Positions 1 through 10,925 of a stretch of 64,000 nt of DNA are shown here, in pieces (within the stretch, counting starts at the first letter, position 1; every line of letters starts with the position of its first letter). Below the pieces are notes generated by a model. It was not told where the DNA came from. It made no database searches and worked only from the letters and a program-made list of their open reading frames with translations. Source of the stretch: Tupaia tana (lineage: Eukaryota; Chordata; Mammalia; Scandentia; Tupaiidae); NCBI GenBank assembly GCA_026018925.1, contig JAKSZU010000016.1:35085377-35149376 (forward strand), read 5' to 3'. Made by a program: the position numbers and the translations under genes.

Positions 1-359
1 TGAAGTGCTGATGGGCGCTCTGCATGCGCTTTGCTGTTTGGTCGTCATATCCCTTCGATACCCTGACCTTTCTAGCACTCCCCCACTCAGTGCATTCTGG
101 GGAGAATGAGATGCAAATGAGGATAAATCAGTCTCTGGAATGGATTATCTTCAGAAATATTTGCGAGAGGGGAGTAGGTGGGAGAAAAATGTAAATGTCA
201 GTAATAAATATGTTGTAGTTTTCAACAAAGGAAGTGCTCAGAGATGCCCCGCTTTGCCATTTGCCATTTTAAAACCGTAGGACTGGTTAATTGTCCCATT
301 TGGAAGAGGTACATAATGGGTTTCTTAAAAATGGCTTTTACAATATGGAGGAAATGTGA
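1..359. other. Unassigned intergenic sequence
   Basis: I recognise no coding frame, RNA gene or repeat family here. Confidence 0.5.
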
Positions 360-480
360 AATGTTGGCAAGGTCATTTATTCACTTAGATATTTATTGAG
401 TGCCTATGGGCATGAGGGGCAGCCCTGAGTGCTGAAGCTTATAAATAGCGTCACAGTCAGAATTCGTGCTCTCAGGGTAG
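360..480 (-). repeat. L2 3'-end fragment (antisense)
   Basis: The top strand reads tttattgagtgcctatgggc and continues through a degenerate version of the reverse complement of the L2 LINE 3' end. The fragment is short and diverged; MIR shares this tail and is the alternative. Confidence 0.4.
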
Positions 481-1744
481 TATCTCTCCGAATAAACCAG
501 GAATGTATTTCCTGTTGAGAATAGACAATTCTTTCTCATCCATGAATCTTCACATTAAATTTCAGCTAAATGTCGAAGAACTGTTGGATCAAGGCATCTA
601 TATATTGCCAATTACCCTTTACAGTGATTGTACTGATTTACACTTTGAACAGCAAAAATGAGAATGTGAGTTAAGGCCCTTTGACTTCAAATCCCCAAAA
701 GGGTGAGCTGGTAGAGACTGGGGGTAGATGAACAAGCCATGGTGGCATAGTGAGGTGACCAAATGGTACAAGAGGGAGAATTACAGGGTGTTGTCAGGAC
801 ATCTAGGAGAGGTGCCTCATCCAGTCTTGGAGCCAGGAAGGATTCCTAGACATGTAAGCTGACCTTAATGTGAGCATTGGAGGATGGATAGGAATGTACC
901 CATTTCCAGGAGGAAATAAGTTCACCATTTACTCTGAGCGATGCTCTAGTATTTTTGTCTATATGAAGAGTTTCTGTGTTTAATTCTTCTCAGAAGAAAA
1001 GGCAGGGGGAAGTATTGTGAAAGTCCAATAAACCTAAAGACAAGTTACTTTTCATTAGCATCATTGAAAAAGGCAATTTATGATTTAAAACCTTTATTTG
1101 AATAAGCAACTCATACAGAATTCCAAATTATATTTGGTGCAAAAAGGTATACAGGGAAAGATCTCTCTTCCACCTTTGCCTTCCAGCTATCCAGTTCCTT
1201 CTATGGAGGAAACCAAACGTATATGTCTTGTGCTTTATTCTGGAGCTATTTTATGCATAAAACAAACGAACAAAAACCCCAAACAAACATCATGTGTGTG
1301 TATATATGCATACATACATACTATTTCTCCTTTCCTTTTTTTCACAGATGATCCAAAAAAAATAGTACTTCCTATTCTTTCATATTCCAATTTAAGATAT
1401 ACCACCCAACCTTCTAAAGAGTGTATACAGCAAGTGTGGACGGTGACCCCATGTGGTTGAGCCCAAGAGGTACCTGCAGCCTCTGTGTAACGTGGATGTG
1501 ATGGCAGCACAGAATCTTCACTGAGACCAACACTACAGTTTGGTGGGAGGGAAAGTGTTATCAAGAGACTCAAGGGACAAAGCACAGATATAATGTGAGT
1601 TTTATAATAAAGTTGTATGTGATATCTTTATAACCAATGGCCTCAGACTTCTCAACTGTGAGCATTATTTAAAATTATTTATTTAAAATTCCCATTAATC
1701 TTCATGTAACACTCTCATTGGCTATAACCACCCACCTGACTGAA
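481..1744. other. Unassigned intergenic sequence
   Basis: No recognisable gene or repeat. Two short open frames on opposite strands near 1.1-1.6 kb overlap each other, show no domain and look like chance. A small alternating purine-pyrimidine patch lies near 1290-1320. Confidence 0.5.
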
Positions 1745-1965
1745 GAGTCAGTCTTTATTTTGTTTTCTTTCTTTCTTTCTTCTGTGACCGAGAGAGAGAG
1801 AGAAAGAGAGAGACAGAAAGAGAGGCACACCCATCAGAGTCTTCACACTGCAATGAACCCTGGCCTCAGTCAGCATGGATAGTGGGCATGCACATGCCCA
1901 GCTACTCAGAGATGTCTCTGTTAGCCTCGTAGAGCATATGTTACTGCTGTACTGCCTGGCTCCCA
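1745..1965 (-). repeat. SINE-B copy (antisense, old)
   Basis: A pyrimidine-rich left end, then a GA-rich stretch (1790-1825), a diverged body and a right end resembling the tRNA-like head of other SINE-B copies. Compare 31178-31427, the best sense copy. No clear target duplication. Confidence 0.5.
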
Positions 1966-2929
1966 AACTCAGTCTTTTGTAGGCTTCCTCCCCAGATGTT
2001 CCTAGCTTCCTCAGGGGTATGTACACATGGTAATAAATCATTTCTGATCATTACTCACTGCTTAGCTTGCCACCTATGAGTGTACCCTCAGACACTCGTA
2101 CTTCACAAAGGGGCCCTACTACTTCAAGGATAGGATCATGCTCCAGTGTCATGGGTACTATCCCTTCTGCCTGGAAGTCAGAAAAAATAGAATGTCAAAC
2201 AGTTTCCCTAGTCTGGATTCCACTCTTTATTCCCAGCTCTCAACTAAGCAATGACCATGATCTGATCTGATGAATTTATCCATCAGAAAAAGGAACATGC
2301 CAACAAGTCTTCATGATCACTGCCTCTCTTCACAATGAACCCCTCCTATTGGGTTCACACTCTGCTATGTATACAAGGTCTTTTATTTTAAAGTAAGATG
2401 GCAAAAACTCTTTCAAGGCACAACACAGTCTCTCTTCCACAGGAGTATTCAGGCCTCTACAGTGACTGACATTGTATCTGAAACCCGATTTCCTTTAATG
2501 CTCAGACCCTGTTTCCTGGTCTATCCATCATGTCAGAATCTTCCTACTCTCGTGGTTTAATTCCCTGATCTGGATTCCATCAAAACTACCTTAGGTATTA
2601 GACATATCTGGATTTTGAAGAGTGGACAAATTCAAATTCAAAGTTCTCAGAGGCTTCTCGGTCCTTGTATAAATAAGGAACATAAATAGAAATTTTTCTT
2701 AACTTCTTTTATCAGAACTGTCTAATCTCAAGGCTCTGCCTAACCGAGACATCTGATGACACAAACAAGGAAGACTGATACTGAGTAAAGAATGGATTTC
2801 TGAATGTAAAAAGACATAATAACCTCAGAGTTGGTTTTATAAAAGGAATCGTCAACCAAGGTATTGTTATGTCATTTTAACTGTAGTGTCTGAAACATAT
2901 TATTTTAAAGAAATACAAATAGAGTTTTA
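1966..2929. other. Unassigned sequence containing one member of a local duplicate pair
   Basis: Apart from the 99-bp block at 2181-2279 (listed separately) nothing is recognised. Confidence 0.45.
2181..2279 (+). repeat. Local direct repeat, copy 1
   Basis: This block is about 85-90% identical by eye to 3274-3366. Both begin gaaaaa(a)tagaatgt and end tgatgaatttat. Flanking sequences do not match. It is either a local duplication or two hits of a repeat I do not recognise. Confidence 0.8.
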
Positions 2930-3070
2930 ATTCCAAGTTTTCATCCATAAGATGAGGATAACTTTTATCTCATAAGGTTGTTCTAAAATTCAAATTGAGA
3001 TGGTGTGTGTAAATTCTTAGCAGAAACCCCAGTACAAAGTGCTCAAATGTGGTTGCATTCTTACTAAGAG
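2930..3070 (+). repeat. MIR fragment
   Basis: Contains ccataagatgaggataac, then cataaggttgttctaaaatt and cttagcagaaaccccagta, in the order of the MIR central-to-3' consensus. It is heavily diverged, as expected for this ancient SINE. Confidence 0.6.
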
Positions 3071-3194
3071 TATAATAAAAAGTTATTTTCCATGTTTGTG
3101 ATTATTTCTGTCCCTATTCCTCTTCCTTTCTGTGCATAAATACGTTTTATATTGCTGCCCTGTCTTAGAAGTTTAGGTCAGGTTGTGGTGGTAT

Positions 3195-3272
3195 TTTCTA
3201 TACATTAACTTATTTCCTCCTTCCTCTCAGAAACTCTGTGGGGTGGTTATTAACACCACATTTTAAATGTAG
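3195..3272 (-). repeat. MIR fragment (antisense)
   Basis: The top strand shows tacattaacttatttcctcc and ctctgtggggtggttattaa, matching the reverse MIR segment around 'attaactcatttaatcctca' and 'cctatgaggtaggta'. Short and old. Confidence 0.45.
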
Positions 3273-3273
3273 A

Positions 3274-3366
3274 GAAAAATAGAATGTTAAACAGTTTCCC
3301 TAGTCTGAATTCCACTTTTTATTCCCAACTCTCAACTCAGCAATGACCATAGTCTGATGAATTTAT
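3274..3366 (+). repeat. Local direct repeat, copy 2
   Basis: Second copy of the block at 2181-2279, same orientation, about 1.09 kb downstream. It differs by scattered substitutions and a 5-bp deletion near its end (agtctgatga against gatctgatctgatga). Confidence 0.8.
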
Positions 3367-3739
3367 ACTTTTATACTCCAGGCCATACTAGTTGTCCTGT
3401 TTTCCAGTATGACTTCTCTCCGCAATCCTCTACATGGAGATCAAAGCAGTATTTGCTGAAATGCAAGTTATTTAAAAGTATTAAATAGAAAAAATCCACT
3501 GGAATCAGAAACTGGGGGAGAAGCTAGAGGTAACTATGTAAGCAGGAAGTCTCTATACACTGTAAATCCCTCTCAGAGTTTTGGGGCTTTACTGGCTTTC
3601 AAGGCACATGAGTTGGAGAATAAACCAGTTTTAATTTCATTGGTCAGAGAAGCTAAGCAGATATGTTAATACTTCTATGATTCGACATCGTCTAAGAATA
3701 AAATTTATGCTGGTAGCATAGCATACATCATCTTCTTGC
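3367..3739. other. Unassigned intergenic sequence
   Basis: No gene or repeat recognised. Confidence 0.45.
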
Positions 3740-4020
3740 CCTTGTCTAATTTTCTAGCCTTATATTTTCCTTCAACCTTTCTGTGTATTCTTCATTCCAT
3801 TCCAAACTACCAACAGTTACTTGAATATGGCAGGCTACTTCATCACTCATTTCTTCGTACATGCTAATTCCTCTGCCTGGGAAATTCCTTTTAGATTATT
3901 TATTTACCAAATTCTTGAACACCTCCAAGCCTCAGCCCAGGGTCTTCTCTGTATGGTGGATTTAGATGCATCCTCTCTGGTATCCCTAAAGCGTTCTGTG
4001 TGTATTCCATAATAATTCTT
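3740..4020 (+). repeat. L2 LINE 3' region
   Basis: Contains gctaattcctctgcctggga followed by a diverged run through gcctcagcccagggtcttctc, which follows the L2 3' pattern 'gctgttccctctgcctggaat'. Only non-coding relic remains. Confidence 0.6.
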
Positions 4021-4079
4021 ATTGTCAGTTCTGCCTTAAATCTGGATTAAATAGAACCCAGCCTGGGTCCCTAGTTTTT

Positions 4080-4357
4080 TTTTTTTTTTTTTTTTTCTTT
4101 TTTTTGAGAGGTTTTCGCTATAGGGCGCGTGTGCTCGCCAGACAGACAGAGAGAGACATAGAGACAGAAAGCGAGAAATCACCCCCCAGGGGGGATGGTC
4201 ACGCCGCAATCCCTTCTCCTCCATTCTCCTCTCGGGATCTTGGGCACGCACGCACACGCGCCCGGCGTGAGTTTTAATCCACCGGGTCCGGGACGCGAAC
4301 AGCGGTCGACTATGTGGGAGTCCAGCGACATAGCCATTACATTAACTGCTGGTTCCC
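4080..4357 (-). mobile_element. SINE-A copy, young
   Basis: A long T-run (the A-tail in reverse), then gagaggttttcgctatagg, a polypyrimidine/GA section, and the tRNA-like head in reverse ending at ggttccc. CpGs are well kept (cgcacgcacacgcgcccggc), suggesting recent insertion. It is flanked by a 15-bp duplication, ggg(t/c)ccctagttttt, at 4065-4079 and 4360-4374. It sits at the 3' edge of an old L1. Confidence 0.9.
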
Positions 4358-5005
4358 AAGGGCCCCTAGTTTTTAAAACAGCTTTACTGAGATACAATTC
4401 ACTTACTGTACAACTCATCCATTTAAAATGCATAATTCATTTGAAATACGAATATACATAATTTATATCCACAAATATGTATAATTAGCACTGCAGGCAA
4501 TTTTGGAACATTTCTGTCATCTCAAAAAGAAATCTTTATCATTTACCTGTCACCAATTTATTCCTCCCAACCCCAGCCCTAAGCAATCACTAATCTACTT
4601 TCTGTCTCTTTAGTCTATTCTAGACAGTTAATATAAATAGAATTATATAATGCGTGGCTTTTGTGTACAATTCACTGGCAATTTGCACTTTCCTGATGTT
4701 GTACTACCCTCACTTCTATCTAGTTCTGAAACATTTTTATCACCCCCTAAAGTAAATTTTATTTCAATTAAGCAGTCATTCTCTATTCCCCTCCACTCAC
4801 AGTCCTGGCCAACCACTAAGTTGTTTGCTATATCTATGAATTCACTTATTTTAGATATTGCAAATTAATAAAATCACACAATATGTAGTCTTTCATGACT
4901 GATTTAGCATGAAGTTTTCAAGGTTCATACACATCAAAGTATGTATCAATACCTCACTCCTTTTTATGATAAAAAATCTTCCATTGTATGGGTTTACCAC
5001 ATTTT

Positions 5006-5149
5006 CTTTCTCTCCTTCCTTCCTTCCTTCCTTCCTTCCTTCCTTCCTTCCTTCCTTCCTTCCTTCCTTCCTTCCTTCCTTCCTTTCTTTCTTTTCCTTC
5101 CTTCCTTCCTTCCTTCCTTCCTTCCTTCCTTCCTTCCTTCCTTCCTTCC
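5006..5149 (+). repeat. (CCTT)n microsatellite in a SINE tail
   Basis: Almost pure cctt units, interrupted once around 5084-5096 by tttctttctttt. It lies inside the target duplications of the SINE at 5150-5414, so it arose from that SINE's A-tail (AAGG on the sense strand). The Ser/Phe/Leu/Pro and Lys/Glu/Gly/Arg frames here are repeat translations, not proteins. Confidence 0.95.
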
Positions 5150-5414
5150 TTTTTCTTTTTTTTGGAGAGGTTTTTGCTAAAGGGCATGTGCACTCGCCAG
5201 AAAGACAGGGAGAGACAGAGAGACAGAAAGTGAGAAATCACCCTCCAGAGTGGATGGCCACGCTATAATCCTTTTTCCTCCATTCTCCTCTCAGCATCCT
5301 GAGAATGCACGCACACACGCCTGGTGTGAGTTTAAGCAACCGGACCTGGGACTTGAACTGCGGTCGACTACAGGGGAGTCCAACGACATAGCCACTATGT
5401 TAACTGCTGGTCCC
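5150..5414 (-). mobile_element. SINE-A copy with expanded tail
   Basis: Body from ggagaggtttttgctaaagg to ctgctggtccc. The insertion, including the (CCTT)n tract, is bounded by taccacatttt at 4995-5005 and 5415-5425, splitting the L1 text 'taccacattttgtttat'. The tRNA-like head is intact. Confidence 0.9.
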
Positions 5415-5754
5415 TACCACATTTTGTTTATACACTCCTCAATTGATGGACATGTAGGTTTTCACCTTTGGACTATTATAAACAATGCTGATATAAACAT
5501 TTGTATACAAATTTTTGTATGGATATGTTCTCATTTCTCTCAGCTATATGTATGTGTGGAATTGATGGATCCTATGGTAACTTAGTTGTTTAAGAAACTA
5601 TCAGATCATTTTCTACAGTAGTTGTACCATTTTACACCCCATCAGCAGTGTATGACGTTTCTTTTTAGTAAAAGGCATCCTAATAAACATGAAATAGCAT
5701 CTCCTTGTGTTTTTTATTTATATTTCCCTGAGGACTAATGATGATGGGCATCAA

Positions 5755-6005
5755 CTTTTTTTTTTTTTCTTTTTTTTTTTTTTTTTGCTAAAGGACACAT
5801 GCACTTGCTGGAGACAGATGGAAAGGAGAGTGAAAACACTTCACCTGTGGATGGTCATGTTGCAATCCCTTCTCTTCCATTTCTCCCTTTTGGGATTTTG
5901 GGCACTCATGCGTATGTACCTGGTGTGTTTTTAAGCAGCCACATCTAAAACTGTAGTTACACAGTTGGCCATGTGGGATCCAGCTGTCTTAAACATCTGC
6001 GACAT
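5755..6005 (-). mobile_element. SINE copy, old variant (SINE-C)
   Basis: Interrupted poly-T, then tttttgctaaaggacacatg, a diverged body and a right end gtgggatccagctgtcttaa typical of the older head variant. It lies within the old L1. Confidence 0.75.
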
Positions 6006-6091
6006 CTTTTATAAGCTTATTAGCCATTTGTATGTCTTCCTTGAAAGATGTCTATTTGGATTTGTTGCTGATTTTAATTGTGCTACTTGTC

Positions 6092-6359
6092 TTTTTTTTT
6101 TTATTTTCTTTTTTAGAGAGGTTTTCGCTATAGGGCGCATGCACTCGCCAGACAGAGAGAGACAGAGAGACAGAAAGCGAGAAATCACCCCCCAGGGAGG
6201 ATGGCCATGCTGCAATCCCTTCTCCTCCATTCTCTTCTTGGGATCTTGGGCACATATGCACACGTGCCCGGTGTTTTAAGCCACCAGGTCTGGGGACGCG
6301 AACCGTGGTCGACTACGTGGGAGTCCAGCGACATAGCTATTACGCTAACTGCTGGTCCC
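6092..6359 (-). mobile_element. SINE-A copy, young
   Basis: Poly-T, gagaggttttcgctataggg, full body, and head ending gctaactgctggtccc. Target duplication ctacttgtc at 6083-6091 and 6361-6369 inside L1 sequence. Confidence 0.9.
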
Positions 6360-6399
6360 ACTACTTGTCCTTTTATTACTAAGTTGTAAGAATTCTTTT

Positions 6400-6582
6400 T
6401 TAAACTTTTTAAATTTTGAAATTTTTTTGAGAGGTTTGCGATAGGGCACGTATGCTCACCAGAAAGATGGAGAGAGACAGAGAGACAGAAAGTGAGAAAT
6501 CACCTCCCGGGGGGATGGCTACACCACAATTCCTTCTCCTCCATTCTCCTCTTGGGATCTTGGGCATGCACGCACATGTGAC
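6400..6582 (-). mobile_element. SINE-A copy, 5'-truncated
   Basis: Tail-side sequence and body from gagaggtttgcgatagggca to cacgcacatgtg, then it stops before the tRNA-like head. Flanking L1 text is duplicated as aagaattctt (6389-6398) and aagagttctt (6585-6594). Truncation at the far end fits incomplete reverse transcription. Confidence 0.75.
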
Positions 6583-6790
6583 TGGAAGAGTTCTTAATAT
6601 ATTCTAGATATAAGTCTTTTATCAGGTATGCGATTTGCAAATATTTCCTCCCATTCTGTTGGCTGTTCTTTTCACTTTCTTGATAGTGTTCTTTAAAGTA
6701 CAAAAGTTTTCTATTTTGATGAAGTCTAATTTATTTTTTCTTTTACTACCTATGCTTTTGGTATCACATCTAAGAATACTCACTAAAGCT

Positions 6791-7564
6791 GAGGTTATGA
6801 GAGCTCTGTTGGCTTCTTTTGGCCATCATCCTTCCAGCTGGGGTAAAGAGGCAAACAGTCTGAGAGCTCTCGCCCAAGTCCACGTCCTCCACTTCTAGAC
6901 TTTAGACTTTCCTGACCAAATGTACTCTGGGACTGTTCTTCGTGTTTGAACTAAGATGCTAGAGCACTCACTCTTAGGTGAAAGGGGGACATGTGGCCTT
7001 TATAGAGATCTGGGTACAACTTGGAATTATGGGTTTGAGTGTCAACATATGTGTGTAAAGGCCACTTGAGTGTGGTAGGGATATGAGGTAGTGAGAGAAT
7101 GCAGTCCCCCATTCACGTGCTAATTGTGATTGTGCGAATGTTAGGATGAATCCACAGATTATATTATACTTGATCTGTCAGAGTGTTTTACTTCCAGTGC
7201 TCTTCATCCAGTATCACCGTGTCTTAGTCATTGTCAGCCATGTGTTCATCATAGCTGCCCTACACTCTACCCTAACCCTCCAAAACACAGAGTTTGTTGG
7301 TCCAGGATTGCACAATTGACCCAAGATAAGCCAGTCAAAGTCTCTTCCTCAAGAAAGTAGAAGTAACAAGAAGTGTAACATGTACATTTGGGGAATGTGG
7401 GCTGGCCAAGTCTTCTAATGGTATAAAGGTGTAGAGAGGTTGTCTGCAGGGAGACAGAAGATTTCAGAGAGATGCAGAAGGAAATCCTGATTCCCGGGTC
7501 CAGTTCTTCCTGAGTTATAGAACATTTGGGGGTTCACAATGTACCACTATATCTTTGAAATAAA
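6791..7564. other. Unassigned intergenic sequence
   Basis: No gene, SINE or LINE recognised. Confidence 0.45.
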
Positions 7565-7880
7565 ATATAGCCATTCCTCCATGTCTGTTCTGCTTCTGTG
7601 GATTCAACCAATTGTGGATGCAGCCAGGGCACATGAATTGTTAAGAAATGAGGAAAGAGGTGGCTCCTTAAAATAAATATGCTGAAGAAGTTTATCTATA
7701 TATTCCTTTTTCACTTACATAGGATGCTAGGATTATTCATAAATATTCTAGCGCATATGAGAATATGTGTGGGTGATATGCAAATACTACACATTTAATA
7801 TAAGGGACTTGAGCATCTGTGGATTTTGGTATCTGTGGGAGTCTTGGAACCAACTCTCCACAGATAACAATGAATGATTG
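7565..7880 (-). mobile_element. MER2 DNA transposon (Tigger group), antisense
   Basis: The right part reads gatatgcaaatactacacat, agggacttgagcatctgtgg and attttggtatctgtgggagt, the reverse of the MER2 5' end. The left part has cttctgtggattcaaccaat, the opposite end. The middle is diverged. Non-autonomous, no coding capacity. Confidence 0.75.
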
Positions 7881-8279
7881 TTTTCACTCTTTTTCTAAAA
7901 CTAACCTGAGTTGTGTCTGTTAATTGAAAATGAAAAAGCTCTACTAATAGGTTTATGAATATATTGAGGACAGTGATCATCTACTGTAATTTTAACCTAT
8001 TTCCTAGAGTACAACTTTTAGAACAGTACTTTATAATCAGCATTATCTACTTTTTCATCTTTATCTTTCTTTTTTTTTTATTTGTAACAGGCTTATTATT
8101 TCTATGTTTATTAGGAGTCCACAATCCTTTATATGCCATTCCAAAATCCACAAAGCTCTGCAATCCAAGCTTTTTTTCTTTCCATAATGCATGAGGTGGC
8201 ACTATTTAAACTTAACAGATGGACGGTTATGCAGTTTTTGTTTATTTCAGTGTTATTGTTAATGCTGAAACTTACCATA
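7881..8279. other. Unassigned intergenic sequence
   Basis: AT-rich; no gene or repeat family recognised. Confidence 0.4.
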
Positions 8280-8341
8280 CCAAATTTTGAGTACTGGGGC
8301 CAGCAGTTACGTTTAGCCATTACGCTAACTGCTGGTTCCCA
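8280..8341. other. Inverted SINE-A head fragment forming a hairpin next to a SINE
   Basis: A 30-bp segment made of flank (ccaaattttgagta) plus the first bases of SINE-A (ctggggccagcagtta) lies at 8280-8309 and again at 8342-8371. Between the copies are about 32 bases that are SINE-A head in reverse (tagccattacgctaactgct). Bases 8296-8309 can pair with 8326-8340. Only the following copy continues into a full SINE. Confidence 0.85.
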
Positions 8342-8355
8342 CCAAATTTTGAGTA

Positions 8356-8638
8356 CTGGGGCCAGCAGTTAGTGTAATGGCTATGTTGCTGAACTCCCAT
8401 GGAGTCGACCGCGGTTTGAGTCCCAGACCCGGTGGCTTAAACTCACGTCGGGCGCATGTGCGTGTGTGCCCAAGATCCCAAGAGGATAATGGAGGAGAAG
8501 GGATTGCGGCGTGGCTGTCCCCCCTGGGGGATGATTTCTCGCTTTCTGTCTCTCTGTCTCTCTCTGTCTTTGTGGCTAGCGCATGTGCCCTATAGCAAAC
8601 AAAACAAAACGAAACAAAACAAAACAAAAAACCTCTCC
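8356..8638 (+). mobile_element. SINE-A copy, sense
   Basis: Head ggggccagcagttagtgtaa with an A-box-like ttagtgtaatgg and B-box-like ggtttgagtcc, full body, and an A-rich (caaaa)n stretch inserted before acctctcc. The flank ccaaattttgagta recurs at 8342-8355 and 8637-8650. It shares its 5' edge with the hairpin fragment. Confidence 0.9.
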
Positions 8639-8650
8639 AAATTTTGAGTA

Positions 8651-9534
8651 TTTAGAATATTGTGGACTTGTATTTTTATTGTTATAATTACAAGGCTCTT
8701 ATGTTAAGGCTATCTACTTATCTAGATATGTCATGTTTCTACCTTTCGAGTGAAATTTTACCAGACTTGGGATGTTCTGATGAAGGTTTGCACCGATACC
8801 CTCAAACCTGTCAAGTGTATGAGATCTGTGCTGAATAGCTGCTTCCAGTGGGTTTACAGATGGTGCCTGTGAAGCATCCTGGGGTGGTGGGTATCATAAG
8901 CTGAAGTCTCAATTGAATATCTGCTTCTTAGCTGGAGTGCTTTGGGCCCATGTGAAATGTGCAATGCGAGCCACACATTAGCATCAACCTGGGCTTGGGA
9001 TAGTAAATTCTCAAGGGAGACTCATTTTTTTTCCACTTAGATCCCAGACAGAACTAAGATTGCTTCCCTTTCTGTGCAAATGGAGGGATGATTTTCCTTT
9101 TTCTTGATTATACACTTAAACAGATAACACTTTTTAATAAATGTTTTTATTATAGCTGGGACTTCCCTCAAGCAGTGATCCTTAATGGATTGTTTAATAT
9201 CCTCTCCCAGCATCATCTTTTGGTATATTGATTAGTAAAGCAGAAAAACGTTGCCAACCCAAAGAAACAGGATTGTTTTAAAATATGTTCTGCAAACAGT
9301 AACATATTTTAATGCAGCTCTGTGATCCCTGGAACATCCAGGAACATTTGCTCCAAATTGACATGTGCAGAAGCAAACCTGAGCACATTATCCTAATCCA
9401 AAATGAAGCATGAAAATACTGAGGTGAGAACAAAATCACGAACGCCGGGCTCAGGCTTTTGACTCTGCCAAGACTTGTCTATTGGTTCTTGCTAAGAAAC
9501 TTCACAAGAAATGCAATAAGCATTTGGCTCAATC
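8651..9534. other. Unassigned intergenic sequence
   Basis: No recognised repeat or gene; no long open frame. Confidence 0.45.
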
Positions 9535-10600
9535 ATATTCAGTAAACATTTTCTAGAACACAATATTGTACCAGATTTTGTTTTAGGAACTAGGAGTAGT
9601 AACACAAATATGATAGAACCGATAGAACCACTGTTTTACTTTTCCCACAGTCAAGAAGGGAAAATAGAAATAATGCAATTCAGGCCACGAGAATTTTTTT
9701 TTTTTTTTTTTTTTAAGCTAGTAAGGACAGGATCATAAGGAAATTTCAAACAAAGCATTATGGGGACTTGAAGGAGGAAAAGCACTTCTGAATAAGAAAA
9801 TATCAAAAAGCATCATAATGGAGGTGTTTTTGCAAGGCTGTGACATCTGGGCAGAATTTGGTAAGGCAGACATTGTGGGTGCAGACTGTGGGAAGTATAT
9901 TCTTGCTAGAGGGAAGAATATGAGCAAAAGACTGGGAGTAAATTTTGCCTAGTTGCTGGTGTGTTTTGAGGTTTGATAATAGATGAGGCCAGAAGGAGAA
10001 CTACCATTTTTGAGGTCATTTTTTTTGAATGACAGCTGAGAGTTCCTGCAATGCAAGAGATGTTAATGGCAGAGTAGCAGCTTCATTGAGGTCATCACTG
10101 TGACTTAAGACGTAACTTTGTTAGGATTTAATACGTAAAATTAATCTTGGAGGATAGGAATGCAGGAAGAAGTGAGATTCACTAGGAGAGAGCCACAAGA
10201 ATTTCACAAGAGGTGAACAGCAGATGGCATAATGGCTATGTCACTGGGCTCCCATGTAATTGACTGCGGTTCAAGTCTTGGATCCGGTGGCTTGGAATAC
10301 ATGCCAGGTGTGTGTGCGCATGTGCCCATACTCCTGGGAGGAGAATGGAGGAGAAGGGATTGCAGCATGGCCATCCATCCACCCTGGGAGGTGATTTCTC
10401 ACTTTCTGTCTCTCTGGCAAGCATATGTACCCTATAGCAAAAATATGTCTCTAAAACAAAACAAAATAAACCAGAAAGCAAAAAAGTAAAAAGAATTTCA
10501 TGAGAGGTAATGAGAGTCTTAACTCAGGCAGTGACTTTGGGAGTGGACAGCATTTTATCTTTTAGTATGGGAGCCATGTGGTTATTTTGTTTCAGATTTC
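9535..10600 (-). repeat. L2 LINE relic (antisense), interrupted
   Basis: Scattered matches in the right order to reversed L2: ttcagtaaacattttctaga with ttaggaactaggag (3' end), ctagagggaagaatatgagc (body), and ggcagtgactttgggagtgg further on. A T21 run at 9694-9714 and the SINE at 10215-10490 interrupt it. Very diverged. Confidence 0.5.
10215..10490 (+). mobile_element. SINE-A copy, sense
   Basis: Head gaacagcagatggcataatg, B-box-like ggttcaagtct, full body and a mixed A-rich tail. Flanked by an 18-bp duplication with two mismatches, aagaatttcacaagaggt (10197-10214) and aagaatttcatgagaggt (10491-10508). Inserted in the L2 relic. Confidence 0.9.
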
Positions 10601-10925
10601 TAAAAAGAAATCATGCTTATTTACATCAAGTAAACCTGTATTCTAAACACTTTGATTCATGAGAGGGTCATATGAATCATCTACAAAATTATATATGCTA
10701 ATGCTTTTCAGGCAGCATCGTTACCAAATAACTCCAATAATGACATATTGATGATTAAGATAACCACAAAGTGGCAAAATCAATCACTAGTTTCCAGTCA
10801 GGCTATACCCATGAGAAATTCCTGGCAGTTCAGCCCCTTTTTCATAGAACTAGAGAATATGTTGCCTGGAGCTGAAGTCACTGGATGATTCAATCACAGG
10901 TTGGGGTCATGCCAGGTCAGATATA
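10601..10925. other. Unassigned intergenic sequence
   Basis: Nothing recognised. Confidence 0.4.

Larger units (their letters stand above)
4375..6790 (-). mobile_element. Old L1, ORF2 C-terminal and 3' UTR part, split by SINEs
   Basis: The top strand is the reverse complement of an old mammalian L1 (L1MB-like by recall): agctttactgagatacaatt near 4380, tatggatatgttctcatttc near 5520, gcgatttgcaaatatttcct near 6630, then text continuing to about 6785. The reading frame is destroyed. Five SINE insertions interrupt or abut it, so the underlying L1 is roughly 1.2 kb. The 5' part is missing. Confidence 0.8.

Noticed and set aside
4909..5268. Open frames of Ser/Phe/Leu/Pro and Lys/Glu/Gly/Arg repeats on both strands
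   Set aside because: They are direct translations of the (CCTT)n microsatellite and the SINE next to it.
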